NCBI GenBank assembly: GCA_903927005.1
Contig: CAIYLH010000054.1
Location: 1-64,000, forward strand
Length of the DNA stretch: 64,000 nucleotides
Source of the DNA: an uncultured Pseudomonadota bacterium
GTDB lineage: Bacteria; Pseudomonadota; Gammaproteobacteria; Steroidobacterales; Steroidobacteraceae
Direction of reading: 5' to 3'
Shown here: positions 54,682 through 61,613 of the stretch, piece after piece
Numbering within the stretch: the first letter of the stretch is position 1
How the letters are laid out: the number at the start of each line of letters is the position of its first letter
The notes under the pieces: model-generated
What the model was told of the DNA's origin: nothing
Database searches by the model: none
What the model saw: the letters and a program-made list of their open reading frames with translations, nothing else
Program-made: the position numbers and the translations under genes

Positions 54682-55734
54682 ATGAAGAAAGTACTGATCC
54701 TCGGCGTCAACGGTTTCATCGGCCACCACCTGAGCCGCACGATTCTCGCCAACACCGACTGGCAGATCTGGGGCATGGACATGCAGGACGACCGGATCAA
54801 GCCCCTCAAGGGCGATCCGCGCTTCCACTTCTTCGAGGGTGACATCACGATCAATCACGAGTGGGTGGAGTACCACATCCGCAAGTGCGACGTGATCCTG
54901 CCGCTGGTTGCGATAGCGACGCCGGTAACCTACGTACGCGATCCGCTGCGCGTGTTCGAGCTCGACTTCGAGGCGAACCTGCCGCTGATCCGCCAGTGCG
55001 TGAAGTACAAGAAGCGCGTCGTGTTCCCGTCGACCTCCGAGGTCTACGGCATGAGCACTGAAGCGGAGTTCCATCCGCACACCTCACCGCTGGTCTGCGG
55101 CCCGATCGAGAAGCAGCGCTGGATCTACTCGTGCAGCAAGCAGCTGCTCGACCGCGTGATCTGGGCGCATGGCCAGCGCGACGGCCTCGACTTCACGTTG
55201 ATCCGGCCGTTCAACTGGGTTGGCGGCGGGCTGGACTCGCTCGCCACGGCGAAGGAAGGCTCGAGCCGCGTCGCTACGCAGTTCCTCGCCCACATCGCCC
55301 GCGGCGAGGACATCAGCCTGGTCGACGGCGGCGCACAGCGCCGCTGCTTCACCCACATCGATGACGGCATCGACGCGCTGGTGCGCGTGATCCGCAATGA
55401 GGGCGGCATTGCCAGCGGCAAGATTTACAACATCGGCAACCCGCGCAACGACCTGTCGATCCGCGACCTGGCCGAGCGCATGATCGCGATCGGCAAGCAG
55501 CACCCGGCTTATGCCAAGAACGCCCAGAAGGTAAAGATCAAGGAAGTCAGCTCCAACGACTTCTACGGCAAGGGCTACCAGGACGTACAGACACGCGTGC
55601 CCTGGGTCGGCAACACCCAGGACGAGCTGGGCTGGAGCCCGAAGGGCGACATGGACTCGATCCTGAAGTCGGTGTTCGATGCCTATGCGGCCGAAGTCAC
55701 CGCCGCGGCCGACCTGATCGATACGGTCGGCTGA
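54682..55734 (+). CDS. UDP-glucuronate decarboxylase (ArnA C-terminal domain as a separate gene)
   Basis: This 350-residue extended SDR matches the C-terminal half of ArnA, which oxidises and decarboxylates UDP-glucuronate to UDP-L-Ara4O. The cofactor motif is LGVNGFIGHHL. The catalytic residues include Ser and Glu in STSEVYG, and Tyr and Lys in YSCSK. RPFNWVGGGLDSL and RRCFTHIDDGIDAL are close to the ArnA sequence. UDP-glucuronate is needed but no ugd is in the window. Gene order places it between the formyltransferase and arnD, as expected for a split ArnA. Confidence 0.92.
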   Translation: MKKVLILGVNGFIGHHLSRTILANTDWQIWGMDMQDDRIKPLKGDPRFHFFEGDITINHEWVEYHIRKCDVILPLVAIATPVTYVRDPLRVFELDFEANLPLIRQCVKYKKRVVFPSTSEVYGMSTEAEFHPHTSPLVCGPIEKQRWIYSCSKQLLDRVIWAHGQRDGLDFTLIRPFNWVGGGLDSLATAKEGSSRVATQFLAHIARGEDISLVDGGAQRRCFTHIDDGIDALVRVIRNEGGIASGKIYNIGNPRNDLSIRDLAERMIAIGKQHPAYAKNAQKVKIKEVSSNDFYGKGYQDVQTRVPWVGNTQDELGWSPKGDMDSILKSVFDAYAAEVTAAADLIDTVG

Positions 55735-55750
55735 AGCGGGCCGTCGGCTC

Positions 55751-56656
55751 GTGCAGATCGCCCTCAAGGTCGACGTCGACACGTATCGCGGCACGCTCGA
55801 GGGCGTGCCCGCGCTCGTGGCCGACCTCGGCCGCCGCGACATCACGGCAAGCTTCTACTTCAGTCTCGGCCCCGACCACACCGGCTGGGCTTTGCGGCGC
55901 GTATTCCGTCCCGGCTTTCTCTCCAAGGTGGCGCGCACCTCGGTGGTCAGCCACTACGGCCTGCGCACACTGATGTATGGCGTGCTGCTGCCGGGGCCAC
56001 ACATTGGCCGCCGCGCCGGGCATGTGCTGCGGGCGACCCGCGATGCCGGCCACGAGACCGGCATCCACTGCTATGACCACGTCTACTGGCAGGACAACGT
56101 CGCCAGCCGCGACGCGGCGTGGACGCAGCGGCAGGTGATGCGCGCCGCTGAGGCCTATACCGAAGCGTTCGGCACCCCGGCCCGGGCGCACTGCGCGGCC
56201 GGCTGGCAGGTCAACAGCCACCTGTTCGCACTCGAAGACCGGCTCGGGCTCGACTACGCGAGCGACTCGCGCGGCAGCCATCCGTTCCTGCCGGTGATGG
56301 ACGGCATCGCTGCCGCCTGCCCGCAGCTGCCGACGACGCTGCCGACGCTGGACGAACTGATCGGCGTAGACGGTATGACCGTCGACGGTGCAATCGACCG
56401 CGTGCTCGACATGACCGCGACAGCGCCAGCGTCCGGTAGCCACGTCTTCACACTGCATGCCGAACTCGAGGGCCAGCAGTTCCGCGCGCCGTTCATGCGA
56501 CTGATCGACACCTGGCGGGAGCGCGGCGTCGACGTCGGCACGATGGCGCGCCTGCGCCGCGGACTGGACGCGAGCCGACTGCCACGGCACGCCGTGGTGA
56601 TGGGCGAACTGCCCGGCCGCAGCGGCCTGCTGGCGTTGCAGGGGGCCGCGGCCTGA
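55751..56656 (+). CDS. arnD: 4-deoxy-4-formamido-L-arabinose-phosphoundecaprenol deformylase ArnD
   Basis: ArnD removes the formyl group from Ara4FN-undecaprenyl phosphate before flipping. The 301-residue NodB-like polysaccharide deacetylase homologue has IALKVDVDTYRGTLEGVPAL at the start, TASFYFSLGPDHTGWA, GHETGIHCYDHVYWQDNV with metal-binding His, and the late ASDSRGSHPFLPVM. The start codon is GTG at 55751. It is the last recognisable arn gene; no arnE/arnF flippase gene follows. Confidence 0.92.
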   Translation: MQIALKVDVDTYRGTLEGVPALVADLGRRDITASFYFSLGPDHTGWALRRVFRPGFLSKVARTSVVSHYGLRTLMYGVLLPGPHIGRRAGHVLRATRDAGHETGIHCYDHVYWQDNVASRDAAWTQRQVMRAAEAYTEAFGTPARAHCAAGWQVNSHLFALEDRLGLDYASDSRGSHPFLPVMDGIAAACPQLPTTLPTLDELIGVDGMTVDGAIDRVLDMTATAPASGSHVFTLHAELEGQQFRAPFMRLIDTWRERGVDVGTMARLRRGLDASRLPRHAVVMGELPGRSGLLALQGAAA

Positions 56657-57008
56657 CGTCACTGTCCGGTGCCCGGCGGCCGGGCAGCGAATGCTGCCGC
56701 GGCCACTGCGCAAGGTCGGTTCAATAACGGCCGCACCGTCCAGTACGGATCCGCGGCTTAGGCGGGCAAGCAGCAAGCGTGATGCACGGCGGCGTCCAGG
56801 ACGGTCGCCCGATCGATCGACGGGCTCGCGGGTCTGCGCAAAGCGGGCGTTGGAATTCCAGTTATGATGGCCGCCACAAGGCGCTCGTCGTCAACGCTGC
56901 CTCACGCCGCGCCTTGAATTGCCGACGCCCGCCCCCACCTCCGCCCGAACGGCCGTCCCGTTCCGGCATTCCGCCGCAACCGCTTCAGGCCGCTGGAGGA
57001 TTTCGCCA
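56657..57008. other. Intergenic region between arnD and htpX
   Basis: This is the longest non-coding gap in the window. Just behind arnD, TGCCCGG and CCGGGCA (56670-56686) form a seven-pair hairpin without a T-run, a weak terminator. TATGAT at 56863-56868 resembles a -10 box but has no good -35 hexamer. A TGGAGGA site lies eight bases before the htpX ATG. I see no RNA gene and no credible ORF. Confidence 0.55.
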
Positions 57009-57899
57009 ATGCGCGTACTGCTGCTGATCGTCACCAACCTCGCAGTCGTCATCCTGGCGTCGATCACGTTGAACCTGCTTGGCGTCGGCCCCTGGCTGAG
57101 CCACGCGGGACTCGACTACGGCTCGCTGGTCATCACCGGCCTCGTCTTCGGGTTCGGTGGCGCGTTCTTCTCGCTGGCGATCTCCAAGTGGAGCGCCAAG
57201 CACATGATGGGCGTGCAGCTAATCACGGCACCCCGCGACGAGCGCGAAGCCTGGCTGCTGTCGACCGTCACGCGACTCGCCGCTGCCGCCAACATCGGCA
57301 CGCCGGAAGTCGGCATCTTCGAGTCAGAGGCCCCCAACGCCTTTGCGACAGGCGCGACCCGCAACCACGCTCTGGTCGCGGTAAGCACGGGGCTGCTGGT
57401 GCAGATGGGCCGTGCCGAAGTAGAGGCAGTACTTGGTCACGAAATCACCCATGTCGCCAACGGTGACATGGTCACGCTGACGCTGGTGCAGGGAGTGGTG
57501 AACACGTTCGCGTTCGTGCTGTCGCGCATCATCGGCAGCATCATCATCGACAGCGCGCTGTCACGTGGCGAGAACAACGAACGCCGCGGTCCCGGTATCG
57601 GCTTCTGGGTGGGCTCCATGGTCGCGCAGGTGATCCTGACGTTCCTCGGCTCGCTGGTCGTAATGTGGTTCTCACGACGGCGCGAGTTCCGAGCAGACGC
57701 GGGCGGCGCGCACCTCGCGGGCCGCCAGTCAATGATCGCGGCGCTGCAGGCACTCAAACGCGGCGAGTCCGGCGCACTGCCGCAGAAGCTCGAGGCGATG
57801 GGCATCGCCGGCGATGAACGCGTTGGCGGCCTGCGACGACTGATGATGAGCCACCCGCCGCTCAACGAGCGCATCGAAGCCCTGCGCAACGCCACCTGA
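57009..57899 (+). CDS. htpX: Membrane protease HtpX (M48 family)
   Basis: HtpX is an inner membrane zinc metalloprotease in quality control of membrane proteins. The 296-residue protein has two N-terminal transmembrane helices (LLLIVTNLAVVILASITLNL, GSLVITGLVFGFGGAFF), the zinc motif VLGHEITHVANGDMV, then two more helices and the third ligand Glu in RREFRADAGGAHLAG. Length and arrangement match the family. Expression of its homologues is tied to envelope stress, in line with an envelope-active region next to arn genes. Confidence 0.95.
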   Translation: MRVLLLIVTNLAVVILASITLNLLGVGPWLSHAGLDYGSLVITGLVFGFGGAFFSLAISKWSAKHMMGVQLITAPRDEREAWLLSTVTRLAAAANIGTPEVGIFESEAPNAFATGATRNHALVAVSTGLLVQMGRAEVEAVLGHEITHVANGDMVTLTLVQGVVNTFAFVLSRIIGSIIIDSALSRGENNERRGPGIGFWVGSMVAQVILTFLGSLVVMWFSRRREFRADAGGAHLAGRQSMIAALQALKRGESGALPQKLEAMGIAGDERVGGLRRLMMSHPPLNERIEALRNAT

Positions 57900-57939
57900 G
57901 ACGAGCGGACCGCTCACGCCGTCCGCGCCGTCACCCGCC

Positions 57940-57945
57940 GGAGAG
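57940..57945 (+). promoter_or_regulatory. Ribosome-binding site for a CTG-started photolyase
   Basis: GGAGAG lies six bases before the CTG at 57952. It supports initiation at this codon, since no ATG, GTG or TTG occurs in frame between the preceding stop and 58039. Confidence 0.45.
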
Positions 57946-57951
57946 TTCCCG

Positions 57952-59433
57952 CTGCACACCTCGCTCGTCTGGTTCCGCCGCGATCTGCGCCTGCACGACC
58001 ACCCCGCACTGACCGCCGCCCTGGAGGGCGGCGGTCGCGTGATCGCGCTGTACATCCACGCCCCGGAAGAGGAAGCACCCTGGTCGCCGGGTGCCGCCAG
58101 CCACTGGTGGCTGCACCACAGCCTCGCTGCACTGGATGCGGAGCTGCGCCTGCGCGGGGCGCAGCTGGTCATCGCGCGCGGGCCCAGCCTTGCGACGCTG
58201 CAATCGATGGCGCAGGCGACGGGCGCGACGAGCGTGCACTGGAACCGCACCTACGAGCCTGCGCTGATTGCGCGGGACGCCACGATCAAGTCAGCGCTGC
58301 GGGCGGCCGGACTGCAGGCCCACAGTCACGCCGGCAACCTGCTGTTCGAGCCCTGGACCGTGAAGAACGGCAGCGGCGATCCATTCCGCGTATTCACGCC
58401 CTTCTGGCGCGTCTGCCAGGGACGCCTGTCCGAAGTGGGTCCGCCACTGCCTGCGCCGGCGAAGATCCGGGCAGCGCGACCGCCCGCAGGCATCGCGCTT
58501 GCGGCGCTTGAGCTGCTGCCGCAACGGCGCTGGGACTCAGGCTTTGCCGCGCTGTGGTCGCCAGGTGAACAAGGAGCACACGCCCGCCTCAAAGAGTTCC
58601 TCGAGGACGACGCGGCGGACTATGCCGAAATGCGGGACCGCCCCGATATGGCGGGCACCTCGCGGCTCGCCGCGCACCTGCACTTCGGCGAAATCTCGCC
58701 GCGACAGGTGCTGGCAATCTCAGCCGCCACGCTGGAGCGCGACGGGGCACGGCGCGGCACCGAGAGCTTCCTGCGCGAAGTGGGCTGGCGTGAGTTCGGC
58801 CATCACCTGCTGTACGCCTTTCCCCATACGACCGATCAGCCGATGGATGTGCGCTACACCCACTTCCAGTGGCGACCGGACGCCGCCCTGCTGCGCGCCT
58901 GGCAGCGCGGCCAGACCGGCATCCCGCTCGTGGATGCCGGCATGCGCGAGCTGTGGCACACCGGCTGGATGCACAACCGCGTGCGCATGGTTGCAGCCTC
59001 GTTCCTGATCAAGAACCTGCAGCAACCCTGGCTCGATGGAGCCCGCTGGTTCCACGACACGCTGGTCGACGCGGACCTGGCGAGCAACACCGCCGGCTGG
59101 CAATGGACGGCCGGCTGCGGTGCGGATGCAGCGCCGTTCTACCGTATCTTCAACCCAGTGCTGCAGAGCGAGCGCTTCGACCCGGCGCGTGGCTACCTGC
59201 GCCGCTGGCTACCGGAACTCGCGCGACTTCCAGCCGAGTGGCTGCACCGGCCGTTCCTGGCGCCCGCAGCGGTGCTCGCCGCCGCCGGCGTCCGCCTTGG
59301 CCAGGACTACCCCGTACCGCTGGTCGACCTCGCTGGCAGCCGCGACCGTGCACTGGCGGCATGGCAGCAGATCCGCACGCCCGCAGAGGCCCAGCCGGCG
59401 CCGGCCGCCCGGCGCCGTCCCACCCGCCGCTGA
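57952..59433 (+). CDS. Deoxyribodipyrimidine photolyase, probable CTG start
   Basis: This flavoprotein of about 493 residues repairs UV-induced pyrimidine dimers using blue light. The N-terminus LVWFRRDLRLHDHPAL is the hallmark of class I photolyases and is encoded before the first standard start codon (GTG 58039), so translation must begin upstream; CTG 57952 has a good ribosome-binding site. The alpha-helical FAD domain has TSRLAAHLHFGEISPRQV, EVGWREFGHHLLY, AWQRGQTGIPLVDAGMREL and TGWMHNRVRMVAASFL. The end of the gene is normal. It starts 52 bases after htpX. Class I CPD photolyase is most likely; a 6-4 or cryptochrome role is not excluded. Confidence 0.85.
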   Translation: MHTSLVWFRRDLRLHDHPALTAALEGGGRVIALYIHAPEEEAPWSPGAASHWWLHHSLAALDAELRLRGAQLVIARGPSLATLQSMAQATGATSVHWNRTYEPALIARDATIKSALRAAGLQAHSHAGNLLFEPWTVKNGSGDPFRVFTPFWRVCQGRLSEVGPPLPAPAKIRAARPPAGIALAALELLPQRRWDSGFAALWSPGEQGAHARLKEFLEDDAADYAEMRDRPDMAGTSRLAAHLHFGEISPRQVLAISAATLERDGARRGTESFLREVGWREFGHHLLYAFPHTTDQPMDVRYTHFQWRPDAALLRAWQRGQTGIPLVDAGMRELWHTGWMHNRVRMVAASFLIKNLQQPWLDGARWFHDTLVDADLASNTAGWQWTAGCGADAAPFYRIFNPVLQSERFDPARGYLRRWLPELARLPAEWLHRPFLAPAAVLAAAGVRLGQDYPVPLVDLAGSRDRALAAWQQIRTPAEAQPAPAARRRPTRR

Positions 59434-59569
59434 GCGAAGCCGGGGCAGGCCCGAGCGGCGACATCCGTCGCCGGGTGATACCCTCCGGCCGCGCAAGATC
59501 TCCATCTGCCAGAGGCCCCAGGATGCCGAGCATCGCCCCCGTTTTGACCCAGGCTCGCAGGTCGCACCC

Positions 59570-61009
59570 ATGAGGGGCGCGCCCTCCGCCGCAGCGCTGA
59601 CCGCACTACGCGCCCTGCTGGGAGCGGAGGGTTGCCGCACGGACAGCGCAGACGTTGCGCGTTACCTGCAGGACCACCGTCACCTGTACCAGGGCCTCAC
59701 GCCACTGGTCGCGCGGCCGGCAGACGTCGCGGCCGTGTCGGCTGTGCTGCGATTGTGCGCAGAGCACCGCCTGGCAGTCGTCCCGCACGGCGGCAACACG
59801 AGCTACTGCGGCGGCGCGACGCCGGACGAGTCCGGCACCCAGATCGTATTGAGCCTGGAGCGACTGAACCGCGTGCGCGCCGTCGACCCGACCGGCGGCA
59901 CGCTGATCGCCGAAGCCGGCTGCACGCTCGCCAGTGTTCAATCGGCCGCACAAGCCGTACGCCGGCGCTTTCCGCTCTCGCTCGGCTCTGAGGGTACCTG
60001 CCAGATCGGCGGCAACCTCTCGACCAACGCCGGCGGCACCTCGGTGCTGCGCTTCGGCATGATGCGCGACCTGGTGCTGGGCCTCGAGGTCGTACTGCCG
60101 GATGGACAGGTACTCGATCAACTGCGCGTGCTGCGCAAGGACAATACCGGCTACGACCTCAAGCAGTTGTTCCTCGGCGCCGAGGGCACGCTCGGCGTGA
60201 TCACCGCGGCCGCATTGAAGATCTATTCGCAACCGGCCGATTACGCCACCGCGATGGTGGTCGTGGACGACATCGGCGCTGCGGTCGCGCTGCTCGGGCG
60301 AATTCGCGATGCATTCGGCGACCTCGTCGAGGGGTTCGAATACCTGCCGGGCGCCGCCTACCAGCTCGCCCTTGAGCACGTTCCCGGCGTCGCGGCACCC
60401 TTCGACGCCACCGTGCCCGCGCTCGTGCTGGTGGAGCTGGCGATACCACCGGCGCTGCCGGAGCTGGCCATTCGCTTCGAGGAGTTCCTGCAGGCGGAGG
60501 TCGAGGCCGGTACGCTGCGGGACGCGGCGCTTGCTCACTCCGGGCGGCAGCGCGAGGCGTTCTGGTTCCTGCGCGAGCACGTGCCACAGGCCCAGACGCG
60601 TGCCGGCGCGTCGATCAAGCACGACGTCTCGCTGCCCATCGCAAGACTGGCGGAGTTCGTGGCGCGCAGCACCGAAGCGCTCGCCCGACTGGCCCCCGGG
60701 GCCCGCATCATCGGCTACGGACACCTCGGCGATGGCAACCTCCATTACAACCTCAGTCCACCGCCGGGCGTCGCCGCCGGCTCAGCTGAGGAGAGCGCAT
60801 TCCTCGCGCTGAAGCCCGCCGTGACCCGCGCAGTGCACGACCTGGTGGCTGAACTGGGCGGCAGCTTCAGTGCCGAGCATGGCGTCGGCCGGCTGAAAGT
60901 CGACGAACTGGAGCGCTACGAGGATCCGGTAGCGCTGCAACTGATGCGCCGCGTCAAGCACGCGCTGGACCCCGAGGGCCGGATGAACCCCGGCAAGGTA
61001 CTGCGCTGA
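59570..61009 (+). CDS. FAD-linked 2-hydroxy acid dehydrogenase, GlcD/D2HGDH type
   Basis: This 479-residue cytosolic or membrane-peripheral flavoenzyme probably oxidises a D-2-hydroxy acid such as D-2-hydroxyglutarate, D-lactate or glycolate. The FAD-binding PCMH domain has VVPHGGNTSYCGGAT and SLGSEGTCQIGGNLSTNAGG; the C-terminal domain has IGYGHLGDGNLHYNL and SAEHGVGRLKVDEL. The His in GHLGDGNLHYN matches metal-binding residues of the D2HGDH family. ATG 59570 is the natural start; the frame extends upstream over the photolyase gene. D-2-hydroxyglutarate dehydrogenase is my preferred guess. Confidence 0.88.
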   Translation: MRGAPSAAALTALRALLGAEGCRTDSADVARYLQDHRHLYQGLTPLVARPADVAAVSAVLRLCAEHRLAVVPHGGNTSYCGGATPDESGTQIVLSLERLNRVRAVDPTGGTLIAEAGCTLASVQSAAQAVRRRFPLSLGSEGTCQIGGNLSTNAGGTSVLRFGMMRDLVLGLEVVLPDGQVLDQLRVLRKDNTGYDLKQLFLGAEGTLGVITAAALKIYSQPADYATAMVVVDDIGAAVALLGRIRDAFGDLVEGFEYLPGAAYQLALEHVPGVAAPFDATVPALVLVELAIPPALPELAIRFEEFLQAEVEAGTLRDAALAHSGRQREAFWFLREHVPQAQTRAGASIKHDVSLPIARLAEFVARSTEALARLAPGARIIGYGHLGDGNLHYNLSPPPGVAAGSAEESAFLALKPAVTRAVHDLVAELGGSFSAEHGVGRLKVDELERYEDPVALQLMRRVKHALDPEGRMNPGKVLR

Positions 61010-61011
61010 AC

Positions 61012-61608
61012 ATGGCCAAACGACGACCTGTCACCATCGCCCTGCCGCTGACCACGCCGCGGCTGAGCGTGCGGGAGTTCGCGCGCAGCGATCTGCCCTT
61101 GCTGCGCGCGTTCAGTGATGATCCGCGGGTCCGCGAGTTCGCGCCGATCGAGAGCCGTGCGATTGCAGCGGCCGAGCGTGCCGACCAGCCGCAACGTGGG
61201 GCGCGCCGCTCGTGGGAACTGGCGGTGATCGTGCGGCGCACGGGCAAGCTGGTGGGTGCCTGCGATCTCGCCCTGGGCGCACCCGGTGAGGCAGACATCG
61301 GCTACATGCTCGCGCCCCGTCACTGGGGCCACGGCTACGCAACGGAGCTGGCGACAGCACTGGTCGCATTCGGTCTCGGCCAGCTCGCCCTCAAGCGTGT
61401 TTCGGCGATCGTCGCCATCGAGAACGATCGCTCGCGCCGCGTGCTGGAGAAGGCGGGCCTGCAGTGGGAGGGCCTGCTGCGCCGTCACGTTCGAGCCGGC
61501 GGGCGCAGCTGGGACTGCCACCGGTACGCCATAGACCGCGCCGGCTGGGCACGCGTCTTGCGCCCGGCCGCGCCGTCGCCGATCATCAGGGGAGTGAAGG
61601 AGCGCTGA
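61012..61608 (+). CDS. GNAT family N-acetyltransferase, RimJ/RimL-like
   Basis: This 198-residue protein has the N-terminal segment TPRLSVREFARSDLPLL, then ELAVIVRRTGKLVGACDL, IGYMLAPRHWGHGYATELA (acetyl-CoA-binding Q/RxxGxG/A-type loop) and ENDRSRRVLEKAGLQWEGLL. These are typical of the RimJ-like GNAT subgroup that acetylates amino groups of proteins or small molecules. The substrate is unknown. It starts two bases after the dehydrogenase stop. Confidence 0.85.
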   Translation: MAKRRPVTIALPLTTPRLSVREFARSDLPLLRAFSDDPRVREFAPIESRAIAAAERADQPQRGARRSWELAVIVRRTGKLVGACDLALGAPGEADIGYMLAPRHWGHGYATELATALVAFGLGQLALKRVSAIVAIENDRSRRVLEKAGLQWEGLLRRHVRAGGRSWDCHRYAIDRAGWARVLRPAAPSPIIRGVKER

Positions 61609-61613
61609 TACCC

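Noticed and set aside
56779..57027. 82-codon frame between arnD and htpX
   Set aside because: It overlaps the htpX start in another frame, is Arg/Pro-rich and has no ribosome-binding site or family features.
59036..59569. Upstream extension of the FAD dehydrogenase frame
   Set aside because: It overlaps the photolyase gene in another frame; the real protein starts at ATG 59570.
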